Shown: positions 37,915 through 48,030, counted from the first letter of the stretch. The stretch is DNA of 64,000 nucleotides from Planctomycetota bacterium (GCA_022600195.1 JAHZKX010000006.1:27348-91347), one strand, 5' to 3'. The notes: generated from the sequence alone by a model not told the origin. Numbers and translations are program-made.

Positions 37915-39333
37915 TTAAACACCCAATTCATTCCAGGGACCAGTGATCGCAAAGGTCACGCCGGGATCCTGAATATTGACAAACAACCATTTGCCATCGG
38001 GACTGAAACAGGCGCCCGCCCATTCCCCTCCACTGAAATCTCCTTCCAGGTCGTTGTACTGCCCCTTTTTCAGTTGAATGTTATTAATGGCAACCGTTTG
38101 CAGTTGTCCTTTTCGACTGAGCGCATGCAACCGCAGCGGTTTCAGGTCGGCGTCTTCGCAAAGAATCAAACCTCCCCGCGGGCTCACTGTCAGATTGTCC
38201 GGGCTATCAAGGATATCGTGACCAGGTGATTGAAAAACAAGCTGCAAAACCTGCTCTTTAGGAGAGAATGCCCAGACTTGTCCCAATCCCGCTTCACCAC
38301 CATTTGTGCAATTGAAATAAACCAGCCCATCGCCAAACCAGCAACCTTCCAGACGCCCAAACGTCGTCGCCCCTTTTTCCTTTCCTTGAGAATAAACGCC
38401 AAGTCCATCTTCTTTACCGGGAGTATTGCGTCGTACCGGATCTTCAATATCAACCCAGTCTGCATCATATCGGACACCACGTTTCGCGCCGGTCCTCAAG
38501 TCGTGTTGACCTTTTACCTTGAGCATTTGCAGACTTCCCCCATCCGAGAGAACCTCAGGCTCATGGGGGAGGAACCGGTAGAAGCCGGCTGTATCACGGT
38601 CTTCGGTTTCGTAGATGATTCCATCGTGAGGATCAATGGCCAATGCTTCATGCACAAAACGCCCCAATGCTTCTAGAGGCTGTAACGAAGCAGTACCCTG
38701 TGAGGGAACTTCAAAAACCCACCCATGATGTTTTTCATGCGGATAATGGATATCGCGAAAACTTTCATTGGGGCCAATGACGGTCTCCTCGCACGATAAC
38801 CACGTTCCCCAGGGTGTTGGTCCGCCGGCACAGTTCTGCACAGTTCCTGAAAGACTGGTCCAGCTTTTCAACCATTTACCAGCATTGATATCAAACTGAA
38901 GATTCGCACAACCTCCACCTGCTTTGCGGTCATAAGTGATCTCGTCAGGACCGAAACTTTTCGAACCACGAATTTCATGATTGCGACAGAGAGTGATGAT
39001 GTCCTCGTTCTGCGAAATCACAGCCATCCCGTCATGCCCTTCAGGAGTGATTACTCCATCTGACATTTTATCTCCCACCCAACCGAATGACTGATATCGA
39101 AAACCTTCCCGTAACTGCAATAAGGGAAGACCCGTCGTCTCATCCGGAACCGGCCTGAGTGCCGAATGGCTTTTTTGAATGCCATTCGCGGCCGCGGTCA
39201 TCAGAAAACGGGAAAATACGGTTCCCACAGCGGGAGCGGTAATGGCAGCCTTTAAAAAACGTCGACGCGAGGATGATGTTGTCACTGGGTACTCTCTGTT
39301 ATCAATATCAGTAATCAGTTTACCGGTTTTCAT
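37915..39333 (-). CDS. PhoX-like (DUF839) exported phosphatase family protein
   Basis: 472 residues with a twin-arginine signal (SSSRRRFLKAAITAPAVG, residues ~21-45). PhoX/DUF839 beta-propeller motifs: HDGMAVISQNEDIITLCRNHEI, GGGCANLQFD, GGPTPWGTWLSCEETV, FGRFVHEALAIDP-like GRFVHEALAIDPHDG, YETEDRDTAGFYRF, and SPDNLTVSPRGGLILCED. PhoX enzymes are Ca/Fe-dependent alkaline phosphatases exported by Tat; whether this divergent member keeps phosphatase activity is not established. It has its own terminator and appears monocistronic. Confidence 0.88.
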   Translation of the reverse strand: MKTGKLITDIDNREYPVTTSSSRRRFLKAAITAPAVGTVFSRFLMTAAANGIQKSHSALRPVPDETTGLPLLQLREGFRYQSFGWVGDKMSDGVITPEGHDGMAVISQNEDIITLCRNHEIRGSKSFGPDEITYDRKAGGGCANLQFDINAGKWLKSWTSLSGTVQNCAGGPTPWGTWLSCEETVIGPNESFRDIHYPHEKHHGWVFEVPSQGTASLQPLEALGRFVHEALAIDPHDGIIYETEDRDTAGFYRFLPHEPEVLSDGGSLQMLKVKGQHDLRTGAKRGVRYDADWVDIEDPVRRNTPGKEDGLGVYSQGKEKGATTFGRLEGCWFGDGLVYFNCTNGGEAGLGQVWAFSPKEQVLQLVFQSPGHDILDSPDNLTVSPRGGLILCEDADLKPLRLHALSRKGQLQTVAINNIQLKKGQYNDLEGDFSGGEWAGACFSPDGKWLFVNIQDPGVTFAITGPWNELGV

Positions 39334-39608
39334 TCAATGAAATGAATCAAGACATCTGCCTGATTTGTTGATAATACAGCGAATTGTTAAGATTTGATTA
39401 ACAACTCATTAAGAATTCTAAATCCAACCTTCACTGATTCCTGACATAAGAGTGTATGACTGGTGAAAACAGCTGGATTTTGGAAAACCCCTAAGCCATT
39501 GCCTCAAAATCGAATCGGTCCGGTATCCATCACTGACGGCCTGCGACACAGATTAATTACAGACAATTTCAAACAATTTTTACCGAGAGAAGTAAAAACG
39601 ATCAGTGG

Positions 39609-39630
39609 TGATGCTTCATCTGAAGCATCA
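39609..39630 (-). terminator. Inverted repeat directly after mlaD, possible terminator
   Basis: A 10-bp arm TGATGCTTCA, a 2-nt spacer, and its exact complement TGAAGCATCA, ending one base before the mlaD stop codon (39631-39633). On the minus strand a T5 run occurs ~9-14 bases further on. The unusually tight loop and distant T-run make terminator function uncertain; it could be a protein-binding palindrome. Confidence 0.4.
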
Positions 39631-40776
39631 TTAGCGAGATTTAGAAGGCAGAGAAAATCCGGATTGCTTAATACGAGAAGGTTGTTCTTGCGGATCTTTG
39701 AGGCCGGAACTCCCTTTCATGGCTCCGCTCACTCCCAGAATTTCCGGGTGGCGGGCAATTTTATCACTGAAGATTCGCACGTCACGAGCAATCGGTTCCA
39801 GGTTATTTAACAGAACGGTTAAAGAACTGGCCGACCGTGACATGTTGCGATACAGTTCCGGATCAGACATGAATTTTTTCAGTGAACCATCTCCCTGATT
39901 CAAAGCGCGCGTAAACGTATTCATTTCCGCCATAATCGAATCAAGCCGAGATAAACTGCGATCCAGTTTGATAATCATGGATTGGCTATGCTTCGCCAGT
40001 GGATCAGTCACTTGCGAAAGGTTATCCAGGTTTTCACCTGCTTTTTTCACAGCCAGTTCCACGGAGGAAATCGTACGGTGAGTACTCTCAATCATCGCAG
40101 GCATGGCTGCCATCGTACGCTTCAGATGTTCCTGTTGCTTCGGATCACCCACCAGCTGATTGACACTTCCCATCATCGTATTCATTTTTCGCATTGCTTG
40201 TGAAAATTCCTCTAATGACGTCGCCGTCCGTTCGATGACGACATCCAGATTTCCCTCTTTCGTTTCCACCAGTCGATTCATATTCCCGGCCAGTTTTTCC
40301 CACTCTTTACTGGTCGATGTAAACGCCTCCAGAGTTTTCGAAACTTGCTGCTCCATTCGATAGACAATCTCCATCGGATCGCTGGCCGGTCTGCCTACCA
40401 ACCGTTCGCCTGCCTTAAGAAAATCAGAGCTGACTCCGGGATCAATCACGATCTTCGAATCTCCCATGATCGAACTGACAATCTGCGGGCTTGCATCTTT
40501 GCGCAAGTGCTGAGTCTCATTAATGGCTACAAGTAACAGCACACCCGGTTTACTGTTACTTGTGATAATCTTGGTTACTTCACCAATGCGGATTCCATGA
40601 CGGACTACAGGCGTCCCTTGATGGACTCCGGAAACGGATTCAAAACGCATGCTGACCACATACTTTTTCTTCCATAATGATTCCAGTTTCCCGAAGTGAA
40701 AAATCATCGCGGCTCCCGTGATCAATGCAGAAATCACGAACAGTCCGACGCGAAATTGTATTTGGCGATCCGTCAT
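39631..40776 (-). CDS. mlaD: MlaD/MCE-domain lipid transport protein
   Basis: 381 residues. N-terminal membrane helix (~10-28, GLFVISALITGAAMIFHFG) and a single MCE domain (~40-120: VSMRFESVSGVHQGTPVVRHGIRIGEVTKI). Then a long amphipathic helical region (~150-345) with repeated LxxLxxxTxPLA-type segments. MCE proteins bind lipids between the inner and outer membranes in gamma-type Mla transporters. Third gene after mlaE and mlaF (88-base gap), so the operon is complete for permease, ATPase and substrate-binding protein; no MlaB or MlaC homologue is adjacent. Confidence 0.92.
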   Translation of the reverse strand: MTDRQIQFRVGLFVISALITGAAMIFHFGKLESLWKKKYVVSMRFESVSGVHQGTPVVRHGIRIGEVTKIITSNSKPGVLLLVAINETQHLRKDASPQIVSSIMGDSKIVIDPGVSSDFLKAGERLVGRPASDPMEIVYRMEQQVSKTLEAFTSTSKEWEKLAGNMNRLVETKEGNLDVVIERTATSLEEFSQAMRKMNTMMGSVNQLVGDPKQQEHLKRTMAAMPAMIESTHRTISSVELAVKKAGENLDNLSQVTDPLAKHSQSMIIKLDRSLSRLDSIMAEMNTFTRALNQGDGSLKKFMSDPELYRNMSRSASSLTVLLNNLEPIARDVRIFSDKIARHPEILGVSGAMKGSSGLKDPQEQPSRIKQSGFSLPSKSR

Positions 40777-40864
40777 AAAAGCCTCAAATCGATCCCATCC
40801 TTGAGATCAAAGTTTCTAATTCGTTTTAAAATGATTACAAAGCGGATTCTGTTAACGTCCCGGT

Positions 40865-41680
40865 TCAACCAGCTCCTGCCATCTCACGAATCCGATCTCC
40901 CGCTTCACCATGCACAAACTGATGAACTCGGGGCGAAGACGACTGAAATGCTTCTTCTGCTGTCCCTTCAAAGACTATCTGATCCTCTCCCGGTTTTAAT
41001 CGAGCTAGTGGATATAACATAATTATTCTGTCAGCAACTTTTTTAACAGTGCTCATATCATGTGTCACAACAATACTGGTTACAGGGCGACTGACACGTG
41101 TCTGCAAAATTAATTCGTTTATCACATCTGTCATGACAGGGTCGAGCCCCGTCGTTGGTTCATCGTATAACATCACTTCGGGAGTCATTGCCAATGCGCG
41201 AGCCAGACCGACTCGTTTTTTCATACCGCCGGATAATTCTGCCGGCTTCTTCTGACTGATTGATTCAGAAAGACCGACTTCTCTCAATCGTTCAACCACA
41301 ATCTGATCGATTTCCGTTTTTTTCAATTTCGTATTCTGCTTTAAACCAAAGGCAACATTTTCGTAAACAGACAGGCTGTCAAAAAGCGCCGCCCCCTGGA
41401 ACAGATATCCGATCCGAAGACGATCTCGATGTAATTCACGTTTGCTACGATCTGAAACCAGTCGATCATGCCACAAGACATCTCCCTGCGTAGGCTGTAA
41501 CAAATCCATGATCAACTTCATGGTTACACTTTTCCCGCATCCACTTTCTCCGATGATAACCAGGGTCTCACCACTGCGAACACCAAACGAAACATCACGC
41601 AACACTTGCTGTGATCCGAATTGACGCGAGATATTCCGCAATTCAATGACATACTTTTCGTTTGCATTGCGTGGATTCAT
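40865..41680 (-). CDS. mlaF: ABC transporter ATPase, MlaF-like
   Basis: About 271 residues from the ATG at 41680; an in-frame TTG at 41704 is an alternative. Walker [10 protein letters not shown]-loop [23 protein letters not shown] (typical of MlaF), signature [15 protein letters not shown], Walker [15 protein letters not shown], and H-loop [16 protein letters not shown]. It powers phospholipid trafficking with the MlaE permease. It follows mlaE by 36 bases. Confidence 0.94.
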   Translation of the reverse strand: MNPRNANEKYVIELRNISRQFGSQQVLRDVSFGVRSGETLVIIGESGCGKSVTMKLIMDLLQPTQGDVLWHDRLVSDRSKRELHRDRLRIGYLFQGAALFDSLSVYENVAFGLKQNTKLKKTEIDQIVVERLREVGLSESISQKKPAELSGGMKKRVGLARALAMTPEVMLYDEPTTGLDPVMTDVINELILQTRVSRPVTSIVVTHDMSTVKKVADRIIMLYPLARLKPGEDQIVFEGTAEEAFQSSSPRVHQFVHGEAGDRIREMAGAG

Positions 41681-41716
41681 AGTGACGTTATTTTGTCCTG
41701 TCAAAGAAATTCGTTG

Positions 41717-42559
41717 TTATCTGAGCACACCAGGGTGAACAGATTGCATGAAGTGGTAGAAGTTGACGATGGAAACACCAAGCATGAAATCAAGTACCAT
41801 GATTACAATAAAAGAATACACAAACGCTTCAGTCGCCGCCTTGCCCACTCCTTCAGCGCCCGCACCACAATGAAAGCCCCGGTGACAAGAGATTAATGAA
41901 ATCGCTGCACCAAAAAAGAAACTCTTGAAAATCCCACCCAGCACATCAAAAGCAAACACAAAGTTTTTCGAATGATGCCAATAATAAAACGAATCTACGC
42001 CCAAGATCTGTGTACTGAATAACCAGCCCCCTAAGATACCAATCGCATCCGCGATTACCGTGAGCAGTGGTATCAATAAACAGCAGGCCAGGAAACGGGG
42101 TACAACCAGATAGTGGATCGGGTTCGCACCCAACGCACGCAAAGCATCAATTTGTTCGGTAACCCGCATCGTCCCAAGCTCGGCTGACATCGAAGTTCCT
42201 ACACGACCTGCCAACATGATAGCGGCCAGAACGGGGCCTAATTCTTCAACCAGCGAGATGGAAATCACAGCACCAATCTGGTTTTCCATGTGCATCATTT
42301 TGAATTGGTCAAATGACTGGACCGCCAGAACCATGCCGATAAATCCGCCGGTTATCAAAATCACGGGAATGCTCTGAATGCCTATATGGTACATGGATGC
42401 CCAAAGTGTGCTGCGCGGGGGCAGGCGTGTAATCATCCATCCCATCATTTCCCAGGCAAAGAGAAACAGGTCGCCCATTAAACAAATTAGATTGATCACT
42501 CCGCGCCCCAAACCATGAATAATGGTATCTCGGGGATACGAAGTTGACGCTGATGACAT
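41717..42559 (-). CDS. mlaE: MlaE-like permease of lipid ABC transporter
   Basis: About 280 residues from the ATG at 42559, the normal family length; the frame extends to 42673 with 38 extra residues not matching the family. MlaE/YrbE motifs: [63 protein letters not shown] and [23 protein letters not shown]. Five or so membrane helices; inner membrane. First gene of mlaEFD. Neither start has a strong Shine-Dalgarno sequence. Confidence 0.93.
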   Translation of the reverse strand: MSSASTSYPRDTIIHGLGRGVINLICLMGDLFLFAWEMMGWMITRLPPRSTLWASMYHIGIQSIPVILITGGFIGMVLAVQSFDQFKMMHMENQIGAVISISLVEELGPVLAAIMLAGRVGTSMSAELGTMRVTEQIDALRALGANPIHYLVVPRFLACCLLIPLLTVIADAIGILGGWLFSTQILGVDSFYYWHHSKNFVFAFDVLGGIFKSFFFGAAISLISCHRGFHCGAGAEGVGKAATEAFVYSFIVIMVLDFMLGVSIVNFYHFMQSVHPGVLR

Positions 42560-42927
42560 TACTTGTTTCCAGTTCAGACTTTGCAAATAGATCGAAAGAA
42601 CGCACAGAGGGGGCAGGTTAATGGATTTCCGGAATTGAATCGAGACCATTTCTCCCGACGGGAGAATCTCCATTTCGACCCAAATTACGCTATTTTTCCG
42701 CTAGGAGAGCCACATTTTGCGAGTTGTGTCTTTTCTAAACAGGTGCACTACTGATAAAATGCTTTAAGATAACTGAAATTGATAACGCTTGATCTATCTC
42801 TAATGCCCATATTGATTTAGTGTATAAATACAATAGAAGCATACGGGAAGAATCCAGGTCGGACGCGATGTACTTTCAACTTTGACATCAAACTCTAAGA
42901 ACGAAAGAGAAAGTAAGGATAGGTAAA

Positions 42928-43659
42928 ATGAGATATTTTTCAGTAGCGCTGATTTCCACAATTTCACTCTCAATATTGTCTTTCACCTCCGCAGCAGACA
43001 AAAAAACAGACCCTGCTATTGAACAGGCAAAATCAAAAATTCGTGCCGCAGGTGGCTCGGTACTTGAGTTGGCCCAGAACGATGATCGACTTGAGGTTGC
43101 CTTTCATCTCTCCGATCAAAAAATCACAGATGAAACATTAAAAACACTTGCCGGTCTTACGAAAGTCACAGCTCTCAACCTGCGTGGAACGGATGTCACC
43201 TCCGCTGGCCTGGCACAGCTGAAAGGCCTCAAAGGTCTGACACATCTTCATCTGGAAAAGACCAAAGTAAATGACGAAGGACTCAAACACCTGAAGGAAC
43301 TACCCAACCTCGTCTATTTGAATCTTTATGGAACCGGTATTACCAATGCCGGGTTAGCTCACCTGAGTTCATTGAAAAAATTAAAACGACTTTATGTCTG
43401 GGAAACCAAAGTCACTCGTCCTGCAGGATTGGCGTTTGCAAAACAGGTGAAAGGTCTGACAGTCATTGGTTTGCCTGAACCGCCCAAGCCACCAGAAGCA
43501 AAAAAACCGGAAACACCTAAAGCTGATCCTAAAAAAGCAGCCAAGAAAAAGCCCGCTGTGAAAAAACCGGCAGCGAAAAAACCACCTGCAAAGAAAGCAG
43601 AAAAGAAACCTGCTAAAAAACCGGCCGCAAAGAAAGAGACTCCAAAGAAAAAGAAATAG
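42928..43659 (+). CDS. Exported leucine-rich-repeat protein with lysine/proline/alanine-rich tail
   Basis: 243 residues. Signal peptide 1-22 (TISLSILSFTSAADKK). Four or more LRR units at ~60-165 (LTKVTALNLRGTDVTSAGLAQL, LKGLTHLHLEKTKVNDEGLKHL, LPNLVYLNLYGTGITNAGLAHL), the cysteine-free planctomycete type. Residues ~185-243 are low-complexity KKPA/KKP repeats resembling the histone H1 tail, with ~27 lysines, probably unstructured and polyanion- or wall-binding. A strong terminator follows. Function unknown; binding role inferred. Confidence 0.88.
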   Translation: MRYFSVALISTISLSILSFTSAADKKTDPAIEQAKSKIRAAGGSVLELAQNDDRLEVAFHLSDQKITDETLKTLAGLTKVTALNLRGTDVTSAGLAQLKGLKGLTHLHLEKTKVNDEGLKHLKELPNLVYLNLYGTGITNAGLAHLSSLKKLKRLYVWETKVTRPAGLAFAKQVKGLTVIGLPEPPKPPEAKKPETPKADPKKAAKKKPAVKKPAAKKPPAKKAEKKPAKKPAAKKETPKKKK

Positions 43660-43690
43660 CGTTTCTTTGAATTGAATGCGATCCATATCA

Positions 43691-43721
43691 AGCAGGGCTC
43701 ACTCAGCCCTGCTTTTTTTTG
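43691..43721 (+). terminator. Rho-independent terminator of the LRR gene
   Basis: Perfect 10-bp stem AAGCAGGGCT/AGCCCTGCTT, loop CACTC, followed by an uninterrupted T-run. Starts 31 bases after the LRR stop codon. Confidence 0.93.
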
Positions 43722-43761
43722 TACGACATGGCAAAAGAAGTCGAACTACTCTTAGGAGCCA

Positions 43762-45024
43762 TTAGACGATTGAAGATTTCACTACTTCTAATTCTTCAAT
43801 GATTTCTCCCGGATGCTGAAAAGGTTCATAATGTGCAATTTGAACTTGAAAAGGTGAAACAGCATTATAAATTACACCACGCCATAGAATATTGCGTGTT
43901 CTCATCGCAGCAAATAAGGCCGCACAATACACAAACAGTGTCAGCCAAAGCACACTGAACGTCGAGAAAGGAAGACGTTGTAATTGCTCTCCCCGCGCAC
44001 GAACCAATTGACGAATCAGCGAGTCAATCCTACAGACGATCGACACAATACTTGTGCTCACAAATAATAATACAACCGCAATCATCCCTGCGCCGAACAA
44101 GTTTCCCTGAACCATAAAGAGAGGAAGTAAGACCATGAGGGTTAACTGAGCAATCGTAGAAAATAAACCCAAACCAGATATATACAACCAGTGTGAATGA
44201 TAGAAACGCACATTCATCAACTGCCGTGTTATAAAATGAAAACATGACTTCAAGGATGTGGATTCTTCATTGACCATCGTAGCGGAAGGCACAAATACCA
44301 GTTCCAGGTTCAAATTAGATACCAGCTTTTTTAAATAGGTATCTTCCCACATCATCGTTGACCACGATTCATGCAGGAGTGGATTTTGAAAAACCTGCCT
44401 ACTCATGGCAATCGAGCCTCCCCACGCGATATCCATTGCCATCATTTGAATTACAGCAGCCGAATTCCACATATATCGAACCAGGGTACCTACATTGGAA
44501 TGCCGGGGCGCATACCACCTGATTCCTGAAGCAACGCCGACCTTTTTATCTTGTAAAGGCTTAATTAACTCTTGCAACCATGTGCGGTGAGGAATCACAT
44601 CGGCATCTAACCAGGCAATTACTTCGACTTTATCATCAAGGTCTTGCAGTCCCTGAATCAGAGAAGCATTTTTCAATCCACAGATTCCAGTCCGATTTTC
44701 CAGTACATTCACCTGGCAATGTGGGTGGTTATGCTTGAGTAAGTACTGATTGACAATTTCTAATACCGGATCATCTGCATGATCAACAATAATTTTCACA
44801 TCGTATTTCAGATAATCTTGATTTAATAACCCGTTCAGACAATCCACCAGAAAAGGGTCATTTCCTCTGAGAGGTAAGATTACCGCGACGATCGGATGAT
44901 AGTCAGAATCATCTTCATGAAACCGATTGTCTTTATATATCTTGATACATCCCAGCCCCCAGTACAGATACATCACAGCAAAAAACAGCAGGATGACACT
45001 AGAAATAAGTGACAGCAAAAACAT
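43762..45024 (-). CDS. Membrane glycosyltransferase (GT2/GT21, HpnI- or ceramide-glucosyltransferase-like)
   Basis: 420 residues. N-terminal membrane helix (~3-24), cytoplasmic GT-A domain, then three to four C-terminal helices (~295-400). Motifs: VAVILPLRGNDPFLVDCL, nucleotide-sugar site KIIVDHADDPV, metal motif WLDADV, acceptor motif WEDTYLKKLV, and RQLMNVRFYH (QxxRW equivalent). This pattern matches processive/lipid glycosyltransferases of the ceramide glucosyltransferase or hopanoid HpnI type. The acceptor lipid is not determinable here. Monocistronic on the minus strand. Confidence 0.85.
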   Translation of the reverse strand: MFLLSLISSVILLFFAVMYLYWGLGCIKIYKDNRFHEDDSDYHPIVAVILPLRGNDPFLVDCLNGLLNQDYLKYDVKIIVDHADDPVLEIVNQYLLKHNHPHCQVNVLENRTGICGLKNASLIQGLQDLDDKVEVIAWLDADVIPHRTWLQELIKPLQDKKVGVASGIRWYAPRHSNVGTLVRYMWNSAAVIQMMAMDIAWGGSIAMSRQVFQNPLLHESWSTMMWEDTYLKKLVSNLNLELVFVPSATMVNEESTSLKSCFHFITRQLMNVRFYHSHWLYISGLGLFSTIAQLTLMVLLPLFMVQGNLFGAGMIAVVLLFVSTSIVSIVCRIDSLIRQLVRARGEQLQRLPFSTFSVLWLTLFVYCAALFAAMRTRNILWRGVIYNAVSPFQVQIAHYEPFQHPGEIIEELEVVKSSIV

Positions 45025-45874
45025 TCAATCGGCCCCGTTGAAGTTCGTATTCAGCACAAAATATTATCAGTTAAGTAGAACGATTCCACTTTTCCTGAAG
45101 TAAGATACTATCTGATCAAGGATAACTCGTATAAATGGCAGAAACAGATCCACATCCCAACGCCTCTGCAGGTCAATCAGGATTCAGTTCTACTATCAGG
45201 CTAATGGATAAACCATCAATGAAGACCACTTGTGGATATCAAGTTTCGTGAACGAACTCGTATGGCACACATTGCATGCAGCCACTTGTTCAAACCTAAA
45301 ACTTTCATATTGCAGGCAAGATTATTTGAGCGGAGACAATTATTGTCGCAAACAGGTACGACATTACTTGATTCTTGTAAGGATTCAAGGAACTTACGAA
45401 GGGACTGACTCTTGTAGATTATCCTATCCACAGCTTTTAAGCTTTGCAAGAACTAACTCTTTCAGATTCATGTCACTCAAATTTAAATTGTTTTAGCCCT
45501 GATCCCATTGAATCAGAACCATTCACAATCCTAAAAACCCACTTTGTTTGAGTAATCCAACTGCTCTGAAAGACAGTACAGGGGTTGCCCACATGAGACA
45601 TTTCTCCTTTTATGCCAGATCAAACTAAGACCCGAGAGAAGCGCTAACATTTTGGGACTTGAATCTGGAAGGAATTGCTCATAACCGAAACTTCCCAACC
45701 TTGTTATTTGTTGGCCTTAACAACCTTAATGGTTACAATGAACTCGAACCTGGGTTAAGGAACCTCGGATAGAGCTGCTTTTCTCAGAGCCAGCAATTCC
45801 CTCATGTTAATTTTGGTGATGACCGCGTCAAATCTGCAGAAACTTCAGGAGCGATTTTTAAGGAGTTCGGGCCG
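45025..45874. other. 850-base region without a convincing gene
   Basis: The longest empty stretch apart from the right end. Short frames exist: 45135-45251 (MAETDPHPN start) and 45232-45411 (GTG start, basic 59-residue-class peptide), plus an 88-codon frame 45230-45496. None has a ribosome binding site or recognised family, and they overlap in different frames, so a decayed gene or chance is possible. AAGGAG at 45860-45865 serves the next gene. Confidence 0.45.
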
Positions 45875-46342
45875 TTGGAAATTACCTATCAGCAAGAAAT
45901 ACTTGCGCCGATCGATATCGTTTTCAGTTTTCTCAACGATGATGAAAAAATGAAACTCTGGATGGAAGGTCTGGAATCGATCGAATATCCCAAAGGTAAA
46001 GATCTTGACAATCCAGAGGGGACTGAATTTATCCATACCCTCAGAGAGGGCGGACACTTACAGCAGTATGCAGGATCCGTCACCCAATACCAGGCTCCCA
46101 CACTGATTGCAGTCGAACTGCATAATTCCGCTTTTCGAATCAATGTAACCTACGAGTTGACAGCCATCGGTCGCAAAACACAATTAGATTACCATTGTGA
46201 AATGGTATTCGCTTCTCTTTTCCATCGAATTATGGGATTTCTGTTCTGCTGGTTTACTAACCGCATTTTAAAATCTCAGATGAAAAATCTAAGGCTGCTT
46301 TCTGAGCAGGAAGCAGTCCGACGCCCCTCACTGGAAGAATGA
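45875..46342 (+). CDS. SRPBCC-family (START-like) protein
   Basis: 155 residues, TTG start; AAGGAG at 45860-45865, nine bases upstream, fixes it. Polyketide cyclase/SRPBCC fold (MEITYQQEILAPIDIVFSFLND, MKLWMEGLESIEYP, GGHLQQYAGSVTQYQAP, TQLDYHCEMVFASL). The last third carries hydrophobic residues (LFHRIMGFLFCWFTNRIL), possibly membrane-associated. These domains bind hydrophobic ligands; ligand unknown. Convergent with the WD40 gene, two bases between stops. Confidence 0.85.
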   Translation: MEITYQQEILAPIDIVFSFLNDDEKMKLWMEGLESIEYPKGKDLDNPEGTEFIHTLREGGHLQQYAGSVTQYQAPTLIAVELHNSAFRINVTYELTAIGRKTQLDYHCEMVFASLFHRIMGFLFCWFTNRILKSQMKNLRLLSEQEAVRRPSLEE

Positions 46343-46344
46343 AC

Positions 46345-48030
46345 TTATTTTTTCTTTTTCGCTTTCTCTTTGGCGAGCTCGAACGGAGCCTTGGGGGCCA
46401 TACTGAAAAGACGCGCAGTCTTGTCGTAGCAGGCAATGCACATCCGCAAACCATCCGGATGAAAATCCAGATCATAGGGAACGCTTTTCACTTTTTGAGA
46501 GAAGTAGGGCTTCTGTTCTCCCAGTTTCCAGAACCAGATCATGCCTGAGGAATTCCCACCCGCTGCTGCGATAAAATCATTCTCCGGATGAAACCGAACT
46601 CCCCAACACGTTCCTTTAAAATTATCACTGGGAGTCATGATTGCCAACTGCTTACCAGTTTCCCAATCAAACAAAATGACAGTCGGCACTCCGATTCCTG
46701 CGAACGCATTCGAGACTTGTCCAATTCCGCTAATCGCGAAATATTTTCCATCGTGACTGATATCCATACCACGCACACCACCAATATGGCCACGAAATGT
46801 TGGGTCGTATTTGTAAATCGCACTTCCGTCAAATTTTCGCTTCGCTGTCCAGGTTTTCGTATCCCACTGTTTAAGATTTCCCCGCAAATCTCCAGAGAGA
46901 AGATAGCGACCACTCGGATGAAATTTGACGTTATAAATATGATGCTCATGACCTTCCAAAGTCTGAATCAGCTTCGCTGTTTGAACAGACCAGATCTTAA
47001 TCAGCCGATCATTACCGGCTGTCGCTACAAGCTTACCATCCGGACTGACTGAAACGCCCCGAACATATCCTTTATGAGCGGTTATTAAATGCTGTGGTTT
47101 CGGTTGAGCAGACGTTAAATCCCACCAGGCTATTTTCCCCTCATAGGCCCCCGTAATCATCAACGAACTGGAGCCATGCAGATCAAAGCGTCTGACCCAA
47201 CTTTGATGTCCGGCCAATTGTGTATTGGCCGCACTGACAATATCCCAGCGATTAAAATTACTACCCTGCGCTCCGGCGAGCAGATAGTTTCCACTCCCAT
47301 CAATTTTGCACGAATACAAAGGACGGCTATGCTGATATGAGGCCACTTCTCTTAATAGCTTGGGGTCGGCTACAGGAGCCTTTTCCTGATACAGGTTGAC
47401 AAACTCTGTAAACTGACTTTCCTTTGTCTTTAATAACCCCAGTTGTTTCTTTTCTGCAGCAACCTGTTTTTTAATCTCTTCGAGTTGACTTCGTCTGGCC
47501 TTCAAAGATTGTTCGATCTCTTTTATTAGTTTCCCACTCTTTTCAATTTGCCGGGACAGAACATCGACATCGGGTTGAGGCCTGGCAGCTTCTAGAACAA
47601 TACCTGACTTCACTTTCAAATTCTTCTGCTTTGCTTTCGCGGCTTTAAGCTGCTTGAGTGCCTGCTGCGTCTTCTTAAGAGTGCCAGTGTCCGTTGTGAT
47701 TTTTAATTTCGCTTCCTGAATCTTTTTTTGATCGCTTTCAATCTCGATATTGACAACTTTAAATTTTTGTGAGACTTCCTTCACGACTGCAAATTGAGCG
47801 GCAGACTGCTTGGTCGCTTTCTCTGCATCAAGTTGTGCAAACTTCAAAGCTGCAGGCAAGGGAGTAGGACCATGATCAAGAATCGGCTTCACCGCAAGTA
47901 CAGGCAATTGGGGTGTTGCAGGCTTGTCTTTTGGCTTCTCTGCCATCAAACCAGTCAGCGTTGTAGTCAACGCAAGCATTCCAGTCAGCAGGCAGACTCT
48001 CAACGAAATAACCAATCGTAGAAAACTCAC
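46345..48030 (-). CDS. Exported coiled-coil WD40 protein of DUF1501 cassette (copy 2)
   Basis: 561 residues, GTG start overlapping the DUF1501 stop (GTGA, 48027-48030). Signal peptide (LLTGMLALTTTLTGLMAE). Residues ~75-215 are a long lysine/glutamine-rich coiled coil. Residues ~225-550 are a seven-bladed WD40 propeller (YLLAGAQGSNFNRWDIV, GHQSWVRRFDLHGSS, KLVATAGNDRLIKIWSVQ, TLEGHEHHIYNVKFHPSG, GTCWGVRFHPENDFIAAAGG) matching the 28.1 kb paralogue blade by blade. The coiled coil and signal peptide are unique to this copy, so the paralogues may differ in location or assembly. Confidence 0.92.
   Translation of the reverse strand: MSFLRLVISLRVCLLTGMLALTTTLTGLMAEKPKDKPATPQLPVLAVKPILDHGPTPLPAALKFAQLDAEKATKQSAAQFAVVKEVSQKFKVVNIEIESDQKKIQEAKLKITTDTGTLKKTQQALKQLKAAKAKQKNLKVKSGIVLEAARPQPDVDVLSRQIEKSGKLIKEIEQSLKARRSQLEEIKKQVAAEKKQLGLLKTKESQFTEFVNLYQEKAPVADPKLLREVASYQHSRPLYSCKIDGSGNYLLAGAQGSNFNRWDIVSAANTQLAGHQSWVRRFDLHGSSSLMITGAYEGKIAWWDLTSAQPKPQHLITAHKGYVRGVSVSPDGKLVATAGNDRLIKIWSVQTAKLIQTLEGHEHHIYNVKFHPSGRYLLSGDLRGNLKQWDTKTWTAKRKFDGSAIYKYDPTFRGHIGGVRGMDISHDGKYFAISGIGQVSNAFAGIGVPTVILFDWETGKQLAIMTPSDNFKGTCWGVRFHPENDFIAAAGGNSSGMIWFWKLGEQKPYFSQKVKSVPYDLDFHPDGLRMCIACYDKTARLFSMAPKAPFELAKEKAKKKK

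Noticed and set aside
37915..39333. Considered as a possible sugar-lactonase or gluconolaconase-type propeller
   Set aside because: The GGCANLQ, GTWLSCEET and ETEDRDTAGFYRF blocks fit PhoX/DUF839 better.
43381..43691. Two antisense frames over the lysine-rich tail of the LRR gene (Phe/Cys-rich, membrane-like)
   Set aside because: They are complements of the AAA/AAG/GCC-rich tail codons; composition artefacts.
45230..45496. 88-codon plus-strand frame in the 45-46 kb gap
   Set aside because: TTG start without site, overlapping other short frames, no domain.
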